21,312 bases of DNA, from positions 1 to 21,312 of the forward strand of contig CAAGGB010000254.1 in the NCBI GenBank assembly GCA_900769285.1. The letters are read 5' to 3'. Below are positions 13,771-21,312 of this stretch, piece after piece (position 1 is the stretch's first letter; each line of letters starts with the position of its first letter). A model generated the notes under the pieces. That model was not told where the DNA came from. It ran no database searches and worked only from the letters and a program-made list of their open reading frames with translations. The position numbers and the translations under genes are program-made. The stretch is from Victivallales bacterium (lineage in GTDB: Bacteria > Verrucomicrobiota > Lentisphaeria > Oligosphaerales > Oligosphaeraceae).

Positions 13771-15960
13771 ATGTCCAGCCGTCGCCACTTCGATTTCCCG
13801 GAACTGTTTCCGCAGCCCAAGCAGATCACCATCCTGGAGGGCGACAGCGAGCTCTCCAACGACATCCGCCTCGTCACCAGCAACGTCCTCCCCCTCCAGC
13901 GCAAGGCCATCCGCTCCATCCTCACCGCCGCCGGCGTCAAGGTCGTCGCCAACAAGAAACGCTACGTCGTCGAGGCCACCGTTGCCTCCCCCGACGACTT
14001 CAACCTCGCCGACGTCCCCGAGAACTGCCGCCACGACTACTACGAAATCACCGTCTCCGGCAGCGAAATCGCCATCCGGACCCCCTGCCAAGAGGGCATG
14101 GTCTGGGCCTCCCAGACGCTCGCCGGACTCTTCCGGCGCTTCCAGCGCGGCAACCACATCCCCAACCTCACCCTCCGCGACTGGCCCGTCATGCCCATCC
14201 GCGGCATCTTCGTCGAGTGCAAGTGGGGCCCCGACCGCATGACCCTCACCGACTGGTGCAGCGTCATCGACGCCCTCGGCTCCGCGCACCTCAACACCCT
14301 CGGCATCGGCCTCTACGGCTGCTGGGGCGACTGCCGCATGGAGGCACCCGACCACCCCACCGAATTCCTCATGGTCCCCGTCCCCGGACACGACGACCTC
14401 GCCTCCACACACCACCTCCGCTGGTATTCCCCAAAACGACAGGACTGGCGCGAGGAGACCTACCGACCCGCCTTGGCCGCCGATGACTTCCTCGCCGACG
14501 TCGTCGCCTACGGCCGCGAGCGCGGCGTCAACGTCGTCCCCTACGTCAACTCCCTCGGACACAACACCCTCATCCCGCGGCTCCTCCCCGACATCGCCGC
14601 CAAGGACGCCGACGGAAACCCCACCGGCTCCGGCTACTGCCTCGCCAACCCACAGACACGCGCCTTCCTCGCCGACTTCTACGGCGCCATCGTCGACCGC
14701 TTCGCCCCCACCGGCTGCGACACCTTCCACGTCCAGCTCGACGAAATCGGCACCACCCATCCCGACCCCGACGACCCCTACCGCACCGCGCCCACCTGGT
14801 GCCAGTGCCCCGCCTGCGCCGCCAAGTCACACGAGCAGCTCCTCCAGGAACACCTCCTCTGGCTCACCCAGACGCTCGTCGACAAGGGCGTCAAGAAGGT
14901 CGTCGTCTGGAACGACATGCTCACACGCTCCCTCCATGCCCTCGATGACGACTTCGCCGCCAGACTCCGCGACCTCGGACTCGACCAGCATCTCGTCATC
15001 GACTGCTGGAACTACTCCAACGACGCCATCCCAGACACCTGCTCACCCGCCATCCCCCGCCAGCACGGCCTCGCCGCCTGGACAACCCCCATGACCAACT
15101 ACTACGACTGGTCAACCTTCTCCAGCAACCTCCCCAACGTCGAGCTCAGCCTCACCCTCGCCCGCGCCACCGGCGCCGAGGGCGCCGTCTCCTACTCCGT
15201 CCACAACCCCTCGCACCTCGACCACGAGGCCGCTCTCGGCGGACTCGCCTGGGACCCCGACGCCACCTCCGCCACCGGACTCGCGCAGGAATGGGCCACC
15301 GCGCACTTCGACGACGACGCCGACGACTACCTCAGCGTCCTCGACACCCTCCGCACCCTCGCCGCCGACACCCTCTACGCCAAGTGCCTCCTCTACCCCT
15401 ACACCTACGTCCGCGACGGACAGCCCTGCCCCATCCCCTTCCCCGCCGCCGCACTTGACGCCATCCAGGACACCCCCGACGCGTCCCAGCGCCTCGCCGA
15501 CATCGCCCAACACGCCCTCCAGGCCGACGACTCCCTCCGACAGCTCCTCGAACGACCCACCCTCAGCGCCCTCGAACAGGACTCCCTCCGCAGCCTCCGC
15601 GCCGAGGCCAACCGCATCGCCTTCAACGCCAAGGCATTCGCCTGGCTCACCGAACTCCGACTCTCACTCCAGCCCGGACACGCCATCCGCAAAAGCTCCG
15701 CCGCAGCCGCCGACAAGCTCATCGAGGACCTCGACAGCCACCTCGCCGTCATCGAGACCCACGCGCCCGTCTGGCTCTCGCACGTCCAGCTCCATCTCCT
15801 CTCCGTCACCCGCGCCTTCCTCGAGCAGCTCGCCGCACAGCTCCACGAACTCGGCGGCCGCAAGAAGGCCAGCGCACTCCTCTGGACACTCGCCACCGCC
15901 GCCGACAACGACGCCAACGACGACGAGAACCCCACCGCGCCCCAGCCAGCCCACCCCTGA
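13771..15960 (+). CDS. Glycoside hydrolase family 20-like (beta-N-acetylhexosaminidase-like) protein
   Basis: GH20 enzymes release terminal GlcNAc/GalNAc by substrate-assisted catalysis with an Asp-Glu pair. The 729-aa protein has the GH20b-type N-terminal domain (about 15-130: YVVEATVAS, then DYYEITVSGSEIAI and GMVWASQTLAGLFRR). A TIM barrel opens with MPIRGIFVECKWGP (141-154) and carries FHVQLDEIG (319-327) with the expected D324-E325 pair. A CQCPAC cluster shortly after is typical of related barrels. WNDM and DCWNY mark later strands. The last 200 or so residues are helical and extra compared with small GH20s. No signal peptide is seen, so a cytoplasmic role on imported oligosaccharides is likely. 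ATG 13771 follows GAGGAGG by 11 nt; upstream in-frame sequence is leader. The EamA gene starts 24 nt after it. Substrate unknown. Confidence 0.8.
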   Translation: MSSRRHFDFPELFPQPKQITILEGDSELSNDIRLVTSNVLPLQRKAIRSILTAAGVKVVANKKRYVVEATVASPDDFNLADVPENCRHDYYEITVSGSEIAIRTPCQEGMVWASQTLAGLFRRFQRGNHIPNLTLRDWPVMPIRGIFVECKWGPDRMTLTDWCSVIDALGSAHLNTLGIGLYGCWGDCRMEAPDHPTEFLMVPVPGHDDLASTHHLRWYSPKRQDWREETYRPALAADDFLADVVAYGRERGVNVVPYVNSLGHNTLIPRLLPDIAAKDADGNPTGSGYCLANPQTRAFLADFYGAIVDRFAPTGCDTFHVQLDEIGTTHPDPDDPYRTAPTWCQCPACAAKSHEQLLQEHLLWLTQTLVDKGVKKVVVWNDMLTRSLHALDDDFAARLRDLGLDQHLVIDCWNYSNDAIPDTCSPAIPRQHGLAAWTTPMTNYYDWSTFSSNLPNVELSLTLARATGAEGAVSYSVHNPSHLDHEAALGGLAWDPDATSATGLAQEWATAHFDDDADDYLSVLDTLRTLAADTLYAKCLLYPYTYVRDGQPCPIPFPAAALDAIQDTPDASQRLADIAQHALQADDSLRQLLERPTLSALEQDSLRSLRAEANRIAFNAKAFAWLTELRLSLQPGHAIRKSSAAAADKLIEDLDSHLAVIETHAPVWLSHVQLHLLSVTRAFLEQLAAQLHELGGRKKASALLWTLATAADNDANDDENPTAPQPAHP

Positions 15961-15984
15961 CGACGACGACTCCGCCGCGAACCC

Positions 15985-16848
15985 ATGTCCTGGATCGTCG
16001 CCACTCTCCTCTCCGCCGTCGTCCTCGGCTTCTACGACATCGCCAAGAAGCACGCCGTCGCCCGCAACGCCGTCATGCCCACCCTCCTGCTGGCGACGCT
16101 CGCCGGCTCCGCCGCCTTCGTCCTCCTCACCCTCCTCCGAGGCGACCTCCAGACCGTCACGACCGGTACCCCACGCGACTTCCTCCTCATCGCGCTGAAG
16201 TCCGTCCTCGTCTCCGGCAGCTGGATCTGCGTCTACGCCGCCATGCAGACGATGCCCATCTCCCTGGCCGCGCCCATCCGCGCCACCTCGCCCGTCTGGA
16301 CCTTCCTCGGCGCACTCCTCCTCTACCACGAGCTCCCGACACCCATGCAGGCCGTCGGCATGGCCACCATCTTCGTCGGCTACTTCCTCTTCGCCACCCT
16401 CGGAAAGCTCGAGGGCTTCTCCTGGCGCAGCCGCGGCATGACCCTCATCCTCGCCGGCACCCTCCTCGGCGCCGCCTCCTCACTCTACGACAAATTTCTC
16501 CTCAACAGCCTTCACCTCAACCCCACCTTCGTCCAGTTCCACTTCTCCCTCGGACTCGTCGTCGTCCTCGGTCTCGCCACCCTCGCCCTCCGCGGCCACA
16601 CGCCCTTCTCCTGGCGCTGGACCATCCCCGTCACCGGACTCGCGCTCACCCTCGCCGACGCACTCTACTTCCACGCCGTCGCCCAGCCCGACAGCCAAAT
16701 CGCCGTCCTCGCACTCCTCCGACGCTCCAACATCCTCATCTCCTTCGGACTCGGCGGACTCCTCTTCCACGACGTCAACCTCCGCCAGAAGGCCCTCTCA
16801 CTCCTCATCATCCTCATCGGCACCCTCATCCTCTCCCTCTGCCGCTAA
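15985..16848 (+). CDS. EamA/DMT-superfamily transporter
   Basis: The 287-aa protein is almost wholly hydrophobic, with about ten membrane helices in two EamA repeats. The first repeat carries the family pattern ISLAAPIRATSPVWTFLGAL (a Pro- and Arg-containing helix), followed by YHELPTPMQAVGMATIFVGY. The second repeat carries ALLRRSNILISFGLGGLLFH and ends in LIGTLILSLCR. DMT proteins move small metabolites such as amino acids, sugars or nucleotide precursors. Position between two glycoside hydrolase genes (gaps of 24 and 31 nt) suggests a sugar or sugar-derivative substrate, which is inference only. The start at 15985 has no clear Shine-Dalgarno, so translation may depend on coupling with the upstream gene. 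Confidence 0.88.
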   Translation: MSWIVATLLSAVVLGFYDIAKKHAVARNAVMPTLLLATLAGSAAFVLLTLLRGDLQTVTTGTPRDFLLIALKSVLVSGSWICVYAAMQTMPISLAAPIRATSPVWTFLGALLLYHELPTPMQAVGMATIFVGYFLFATLGKLEGFSWRSRGMTLILAGTLLGAASSLYDKFLLNSLHLNPTFVQFHFSLGLVVVLGLATLALRGHTPFSWRWTIPVTGLALTLADALYFHAVAQPDSQIAVLALLRRSNILISFGLGGLLFHDVNLRQKALSLLIILIGTLILSLCR

Positions 16849-16879
16849 CACCCCCTCACACCCCAACAGGAGCACCCCC

Positions 16880-18121
16880 ATGTCACTCATCTTCGACATC
16901 CGCAGCTACGGCGCCGTCGGCGATGCCAAGACCGACTGCACCGCCGCACTCCAGGCCGCCGTCGACGCCGCCAGCGACCAGGGCGGCGGAACCGTCCTCG
17001 TCGAGCATGGAACCTTCCTCTTCTACCCCTTCCGACTCAAGTCCAACGTCCGACTCGAAGTCGCCTGGGACGCCGTCATGCTCGCCGGACCAGACCCCGA
17101 ACGCTACTTCATCATCCCCAAGAATCCCTACTGGAACACCGACCTCGCGCTCCGCAATAACCGCCGCTGCGTCATCTACGCCGAGGGCGCCGAGCACGTC
17201 GCCATCTGCGGACAGGGACGCTTCGACTTCAACGGCACCTCCTTCGTCAACGTTGACCCCGCCATCCAGGAATTCCACGGTCACTGGAAGCGCAAGTCCG
17301 ACACCATGATTCCCGGACGAGCCCTCTTCTTCGTCGGCTGCCGCGACGTCCGACTCGAAGACCTCACCCTCACCAACCCCGCCGGCTGGTTCACCTGGTT
17401 CCTCGACTGCGAAAACGTCCTCTGCCGCGGACTCACCATCACCTCTAGCCTCTGCATGCCCAACTCCGACGGCCTCCACTTCGGCTCCTGCCGAAACGTC
17501 CGCGTCGCCGACTGCGACATCCACACCGGCGACGACTGCATCATCATCCGCGGCATGCAGGAGCAGTTCGACACCCCCAAGCCCTGCGAGAACGTCACCG
17601 TCTCCAACTGCATCCTCCAAAGCAGCACCGCCGCCGTCCGCATCGGCTGGACACACGACTTCGAACACCGCAACGTCACCTTCTCCAACATCATCATCCG
17701 CGAGTCACGCGACGGCTTCTCCATGATCGTCCCGCCCATGCGCTTCCCACAGCCCGACCCGCCACGCTACGACGACACACCCACCCCCTACCCCGACGTC
17801 CAGCCCTTCGCCGCCGAGAACTTCCTCATCGCCAACGTCAACGCCGACACCCACGGCCCCATCCTCAACATCACCCTCGACCCACTCGCACCCGTCGCCT
17901 ACGTCCGCAACATCGCCCTCCGCGACGTCAACGCCATCTCCGACGTCCCACCACGCGTCGTCGCCACCCCCGACCAGCACGTCTCCAACCTCGAATTCAC
18001 CAACGTCACCCTCACCCTCCGACCACTCCCCGGCAAGCCCGACGGCGCCAACGCCGCCATGCACTTCCAGAACGCCGAGAACGTCATCCTCAACAACTTC
18101 CGCATCCTCAAGAGCTGCTGA
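16880..18121 (+). CDS. GH28-like right-handed beta-helix hydrolase (polygalacturonase-like)
   Basis: GH28 enzymes cleave galacturonide or rhamnogalacturonan links using clustered Asp residues on a beta-helix. The 413-aa protein opens with the pectate-lyase-superfamily start FDIRSYGAVGDAKTDCTAAL (5-24) and GGGTVLVEHGTF (35-46). It then has repeated beta-helix rungs and the motifs NSDG (195-198) and TGDD (216-219), equivalent to the catalytic NTD and G/QDD. The usual GHG motif is replaced by SSTAAVRIG (248-256), and the RIK motif by RESRDG (274-279). The fold is clear but the specificity is not polygalacturonase-like in detail. No signal peptide is seen, so it is probably cytoplasmic, like the GH20-like protein. 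AGGAG lies 8 nt before the ATG. A hairpin follows the gene. Confidence 0.83.
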   Translation: MSLIFDIRSYGAVGDAKTDCTAALQAAVDAASDQGGGTVLVEHGTFLFYPFRLKSNVRLEVAWDAVMLAGPDPERYFIIPKNPYWNTDLALRNNRRCVIYAEGAEHVAICGQGRFDFNGTSFVNVDPAIQEFHGHWKRKSDTMIPGRALFFVGCRDVRLEDLTLTNPAGWFTWFLDCENVLCRGLTITSSLCMPNSDGLHFGSCRNVRVADCDIHTGDDCIIIRGMQEQFDTPKPCENVTVSNCILQSSTAAVRIGWTHDFEHRNVTFSNIIIRESRDGFSMIVPPMRFPQPDPPRYDDTPTPYPDVQPFAAENFLIANVNADTHGPILNITLDPLAPVAYVRNIALRDVNAISDVPPRVVATPDQHVSNLEFTNVTLTLRPLPGKPDGANAAMHFQNAENVILNNFRILKSC

Positions 18122-18160
18122 CGACTCCTCCCCCCAAACACAGCCTGACCCCACCCACCC

Positions 18161-18196
18161 CAGGCCCGCAGGCCCTCCACACGCCCTGCGGGCCTG
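18161..18196 (+). terminator. Perfect 12-bp hairpin between GH28-like and symporter genes
   Basis: 18161-18172 pairs perfectly with 18185-18196 around a 12-nt loop; both arms are very GC-rich. Only ACCTGTCTCC follows, so there is no good U-tract. It could be a partial terminator or a processing/stability element that sets different mRNA levels for the symporter and the hydrolases. Confidence 0.5.
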
Positions 18197-18238
18197 ACCT
18201 GTCTCCATTCCCCCCACGCACCGACCTCGCCGCCTCCC

Positions 18239-19690
18239 ATGAACCTCCTCGTCATCATCCTCTACCTCGCCGCCGTCCTCCTCCTCGGCTGGCTCTGCCG
18301 ACGCGGCAGCCACACCACCGACGGACACTTCCTCGCCGGTCGCGCCATGGGAACCCTCCCCATCGGCATCTCCATCATGGTCACCAGCTTCTCCGCCATC
18401 AACTACATCGCCATCCCCGAGGAAATCGGCGCCCACGGACTCTACGTCTGCGCCAGCTTCCCCGTCTTCTTCCTTGCCGCCTACCCCATTGCCCGCTGGT
18501 GGATGCCATTCTTCCATCGCCTCAACTGCACCACGGCCTACCAGTTCCTCGAACAGCGCTACGACCGACGCGTCCGCACCCTCGCCGCCTGTCTCTTCCT
18601 CCTCTGGCGACTCGTCTGGATGGCCGTCGCCCTCTTCATCTCCGGCAAGATGCTCGCCGCCATCACCGGGCATCATCCGCTTCTCCTGACCGCCTGCTGC
18701 GGCCTCGTCGCCACCCTCTACTCCACAGTAGGCGGCATGAGGGCCATCATGTGGACGGACGTTCTCCAAGCCGCCATCCTCCTCCTCGGCATCGTCCTTC
18801 TCGTCGTCGTCATCGCCTCCACCCTCTCGCAGCCACTCCTGACCATCCTTGCCGACAGCGGACGCCTCCGTCCGCTCCTCCCGCCCGACCCGCAGTTCCT
18901 CTCGCCCAACCCGACCATCCGCATCACCCTCTGGAGCGCTCTCCTGGGCACACTCACCGCCTTCATGGCCCGCTATGGCGCCGACCAGGTCGTCATGCAA
19001 CGCTACTTCACCGCCAAATCTCTCCCAGACGCCCAGCGCGGCATCTGGCTCAACGCCGTCGTCTCCGTCCTCACCCTCACCCTCCTCGCCGTCCTGGCCC
19101 TTCTGCTCCACGCCTGGGCCATCGACCAGCAGGCCATCGCCCCCAACGCCCCCTCACCCAAGGGCTTCGCCCTCCAGCAACTTGCGCGACTGCTCGCCCA
19201 GCTCCCCCCAGGACTCCCAGGACTCATCGCCGCCGGCATCCTCGCCGCCACCATGTCCTCCATCGACTCCGGCATCAACGCCTGCGCCGCCACCATCGCC
19301 ACCGACCTCCACCTCCAGCAACACCACACCAGACCTCCCCGCGCACAGCTCATCACCCTCGCCATTGGACTCGTCGTCACCCTCGTCGCCTGCCTCGCCA
19401 TCCCACCGCTCCATCACCACAACTCGCTCTTCGCCATCATCAACAAGCTCGTCAACGGACTGGGCAGCCCGCTGCTCGCCGTCATCCTCCTCGCACGCTT
19501 CACCTCCCCACGCCTCACCAGCCCCACCGGCATCCTCGTCGGCACCACACTCGGACTCCTCGCCTCCTGCGCCATCTCACTCCTCGTCCAGCCACTCGCA
19601 CTCCACTACTACGCCCTCGCCAATCTCATCGTCACCCTCGCCACCTGCCTCGCCGCCTCCGCCTGCCTGCCCTCGCAAAATCGCCGTTAA
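18239..19690 (+). CDS. Sodium:solute symporter (SSS family)
   Basis: The 483-aa membrane protein has about 13 hydrophobic helices and fits the SSS family (sodium-coupled uptake of sugars, amino acids or organic acids). Visible family marks are TDGHFLAGRAMG (27-38), a first-helix bundle with VTSFSAINYIAIP (48-60), YSTVGGMRAIMWTDVLQ (161-177), ADQVVMQRYF (248-257) and the helix AATMSSIDSGINACAATIAT (336-355), whose Ser residues form the sodium site in characterised members. It follows two cytoplasmic-looking glycoside hydrolases and a DMT transporter, so a sugar or uronic-acid substrate is plausible. No Shine-Dalgarno precedes ATG 18239. The stop codon lies inside the left arm of an inverted repeat. 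Complete, with nothing broken. Confidence 0.9.
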   Translation: MNLLVIILYLAAVLLLGWLCRRGSHTTDGHFLAGRAMGTLPIGISIMVTSFSAINYIAIPEEIGAHGLYVCASFPVFFLAAYPIARWWMPFFHRLNCTTAYQFLEQRYDRRVRTLAACLFLLWRLVWMAVALFISGKMLAAITGHHPLLLTACCGLVATLYSTVGGMRAIMWTDVLQAAILLLGIVLLVVVIASTLSQPLLTILADSGRLRPLLPPDPQFLSPNPTIRITLWSALLGTLTAFMARYGADQVVMQRYFTAKSLPDAQRGIWLNAVVSVLTLTLLAVLALLLHAWAIDQQAIAPNAPSPKGFALQQLARLLAQLPPGLPGLIAAGILAATMSSIDSGINACAATIATDLHLQQHHTRPPRAQLITLAIGLVVTLVACLAIPPLHHHNSLFAIINKLVNGLGSPLLAVILLARFTSPRLTSPTGILVGTTLGLLASCAISLLVQPLALHYYALANLIVTLATCLAASACLPSQNRR

Positions 19691-19730
19691 GGCGCATAAG
19701 TCGACAAAAACATCAACTTCTGCGCCTTAA
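19687..19730 (+). other. Inverted repeat at the symporter 3' end
   Basis: TTAAGGCGCA (19687-19696) pairs perfectly with TGCGCCTTAA (19721-19730) across a 24-nt AT-rich loop. The symporter TAA is inside the left arm. No U-tract follows. It may be a weak terminator or a protein-binding site just upstream of the next promoter. Confidence 0.5.
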
Positions 19731-19761
19731 CTGGCAAAATTCCCCCAGTGGCACTATAGTG
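19731..19761 (+). promoter_or_regulatory. Probable promoter of the second DUF4143 ATPase gene, with palindrome over the -10
   Basis: CTGGCA (-35, 19731-19736; four of six consensus) and TATAGT (-10, 19755-19760; five of six) are 18 nt apart. The -10 is embedded in a perfect 10-bp palindrome CACTATAGTG (19752-19761), which could be an operator. ATG 19808 lies about 40 nt downstream of the expected start point. Confidence 0.45.
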
Positions 19762-19807
19762 TGCCGTCTCACTTTTCCGATGTCGTCACCCACTTCAGGA
19801 ACCCACG

Positions 19808-21034
19808 ATGAAGCGCATCTACAAACGCGAGGCCTACCTGCGCCAACTGCGCCCCTTCTACGACAGCGACCTCATCAAGGTCATCACCGGCATCCGACGC
19901 TGCGGCAAGTCCTGCCTCCTGCGCACCGTCATGGACGAGCTCCGCGAACGTGGCATCCCCGACAAGGACATCCTCTACCTCAACCTCGACGAACGCGGCC
20001 TCCTCGCCGTCAAAACCCCCGAGCAGCTCGCCGAAGCCATCGACGCACGCATCACCGACCAGGCCTTCAAGTATCTCTTCATCGACGAAATCCAGAACGT
20101 CGCCAACTTCGAGCCGCTCATCAACGCCTACCGTGAAACCGGCAACTGCTCCATCTTCATCACCGGCTCCAACTCCTATCTGCTGAGCGGCGAACTCGTC
20201 ACCAAGCTCACCGGACGCTTCGTCGAAATCCCCATGTTCACGCTCTCCTTCAGCGAATATCTCGACATGCGGCGCTTCCTTCAACTCCACCTGGACAGCC
20301 CCACCGAGGAATTCAGCCGCTACATCCGCGAGGGCGGTTTCCCGCAGACACTCGAATTCTCCGACCCACAGGCGAAGGCCCTCTATCTGCGGAACCTCAT
20401 GGACCAAATACTCCGCAAGGACGTCACCCCACACGCCAAAATCCGTAACCTGCTGGCCTTTGACAGAGCCCGCCACTTCATCATCAATAACTTCGGCGCC
20501 ACCACCAACCTCTCCGCCGTCGCCAGCTATCTCACACAGGCCGGCCAGGCCACCATTCGTCCACAGACGCTCAAACGCTACGCCGACATCCTCGCCAACG
20601 CCAAAATCATCTTCCCCTGCCGACGCTTCGACCTCAAGTCCCGCAAGTCGCTCCAAAACGAGGGCAAATTCTACCTCTGCGACACCGGCATCTACTTCGC
20701 CAACAACCCCGACGGACGCATCAACTACGGCCCCATCCTCGAAAATGTCCTCTTCACGCATCTCGTCTCCAGAGGCTACACGGTCTCCGTCGGCCGCATC
20801 GGCAAGCTGGAGTGCGACTTCATCGCCAGCAAAAACGGCGCCTATGCCTTCATCCAGGTCGCCATGACCATCGCCGCCTCACCAGACACCGAAGACCGCG
20901 AATACCGCGCCCTCGAGGCCATCCGCGACAACAGCCCCAAGTACCTCTTCACGCTCGACACACTCCTGCAACGCCGCAACGGCATCCGACATCTCAATCT
21001 CATCGACTTCATCGCCTCACAGCAAGAACTCTAA
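19808..21034 (+). CDS. ATPase of the AAA_14/DUF4143 family (second copy)
   Basis: This 408-aa protein has the same architecture as the gene at 12019-13275 but is only a distant paralogue. Walker A is GIRRCGKS (28-35), Walker B YLFIDEIQN (89-97), and the sensor strand FITGSNSYLLSG lies at 117-128. The recruitment-like loop is FTLSFSEYL (144-152), followed by IREGGFPQTL (173-182), LENVLFTHLVSRGY (311-324) and the nuclease-like core LECDFIAS (334-341) with FIQVA (348-352). CAGGAA sits 8 nt before ATG 19808. It appears separately transcribed from the symporter and ends just before the tandem repeats. Family function is unknown; such ATPases are often multicopy and patchily distributed. It looks intact. 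Confidence 0.9.
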   Translation: MKRIYKREAYLRQLRPFYDSDLIKVITGIRRCGKSCLLRTVMDELRERGIPDKDILYLNLDERGLLAVKTPEQLAEAIDARITDQAFKYLFIDEIQNVANFEPLINAYRETGNCSIFITGSNSYLLSGELVTKLTGRFVEIPMFTLSFSEYLDMRRFLQLHLDSPTEEFSRYIREGGFPQTLEFSDPQAKALYLRNLMDQILRKDVTPHAKIRNLLAFDRARHFIINNFGATTNLSAVASYLTQAGQATIRPQTLKRYADILANAKIIFPCRRFDLKSRKSLQNEGKFYLCDTGIYFANNPDGRINYGPILENVLFTHLVSRGYTVSVGRIGKLECDFIASKNGAYAFIQVAMTIAASPDTEDREYRALEAIRDNSPKYLFTLDTLLQRRNGIRHLNLIDFIASQQEL

Positions 21035-21051
21035 ATTCACGACGAAACCAC

Positions 21052-21292
21052 TTTTGTGTCTTTTGTGGACTCCCAATCTTTTGAGTCCTCTTGTGTCTTT
21101 TGTGGACTCCCAATCTTTTGAGTCCTTTTGTGCCTTTTGTGGACTCACAACTTTTTGAGTCCTTTTGTGTCTTTTGTGGACTCCCAATCTTTTGAGTCCT
21201 TTTGTGTCTTTTGTGGACTCCCATTGTTTGAGTCCTTTTGTGTCTTTTGAGGACTCACAACTTTTTGAGTCCTTTTGTGTCTTTTGTGGACT
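21052..21292. repeat. Tandem 37-bp repeat array with a conserved hairpin in each unit
   Basis: Six units (37, 37, 37, 37, 36, 37 bp) start at 21052, 21089, 21126, 21163, 21200 and 21236, followed by a partial seventh to about 21292. Each unit contains TTTTGTGTCTTTTGT, GGACTC, a variable 9- or 10-nt loop and GAGTCC. The 6-bp arms are identical in all six full units while the loops differ, for example CCAATCTTTT versus ACAACTTTTT. T-rich sequence follows every hairpin on the plus strand, so the array could act as serial weak terminators for the ATPase gene. There are no spacers, so it is not CRISPR. A 71-codon minus-strand frame across it is a by-product of the repeat. Confidence 0.93.
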
Positions 21293-21312
21293 ACGCGTTT
21301 GGCTTCCTCCGC

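Noticed and set aside
13762..14760. 332-codon minus-strand open frame opposite the GH20-like gene
   Set aside because: Gly/Asp/Val/Ala low-complexity product without motifs; the plus-strand GH20-like frame has catalytic motifs.
17705..19111. 468-codon minus-strand open frame opposite the GH28-like and symporter genes
   Set aside because: Runs across two well-supported genes and the hairpin between them; composition is typical of an antisense shadow.
21009..21224. 71-codon minus-strand frame through the tandem repeats
   Set aside because: The Lys/Thr/Gln-rich peptide simply follows the 37-bp repeat; there is no start signal and no domain.
21052..21292. CRISPR array
   Set aside because: Units are directly adjacent with no spacers, and no cas gene is present in the window.

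Overview
This looks like a contig end from a GC-rich, probably diderm bacterium. Evidence for a diderm is two lipoproteins with lipoboxes, a SurA/PpiC-type periplasmic chaperone and MreC. Genes strongly favour C- or G-ending codons. Carbohydrate genes, a sodium:solute symporter, two AAA_14/DUF4143 ATPases and a 37-bp tandem repeat fit the PVC lineages (Verrucomicrobiota, Lentisphaerota, Kiritimatiellota). That placement is a guess from gene content; there is no rRNA or tRNA gene to anchor it. The first 32 bases are Illumina adapter, so the left end is an assembly edge.

Layout. (1) 33-2032, minus strand: rph, a small secreted protein, and mreC cut by the contig edge. (2) 2158-4971, plus strand: a lipoprotein, a secreted parvulin-type prolyl isomerase ending in a hairpin, and a DUF1294 membrane protein. 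(3) 4972-5270: an AT-rich gap with a strong intrinsic terminator and other inverted repeats but no convincing gene. (4) 5271-9212, minus strand: a tightly packed operon reading mnmA, a purine-nucleoside-phosphorylase-like protein with altered active site, an SMC/RecF-like AAA ATPase, and an HNH-like nuclease overlapping it by 4 bp. The last two resemble Septu-like (PtuA/PtuB) defence pairs and are visibly less GC-rich than their neighbours. (5) 9309-11999, plus: a small lipoprotein and an MsbA-type ABC exporter. (6) 12019-13275, minus: an AAA_14/DUF4143 ATPase with its own promoter. (7) 13771-19690, plus: a carbohydrate cluster of a GH20-like hexosaminidase, an EamA transporter, a GH28-like beta-helix hydrolase and a sodium:solute symporter, behind a structured leader. 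(8) 19808-21034, plus: a second DUF4143 ATPase. (9) 21052-21292: six and a half copies of a 37-bp repeat with a conserved hairpin.

How the parts work together. rph and mnmA are RNA housekeeping; mreC, the prolyl isomerase and the lipoproteins are envelope functions. The carbohydrate cluster reads as uptake plus cytoplasmic breakdown, because neither hydrolase has a visible signal peptide. The ATPase/HNH pair appears to be an acquired defence cassette at the 3' end of a housekeeping operon. It is the best candidate for an undescribed system, especially if the PNP-like protein just upstream is part of it.
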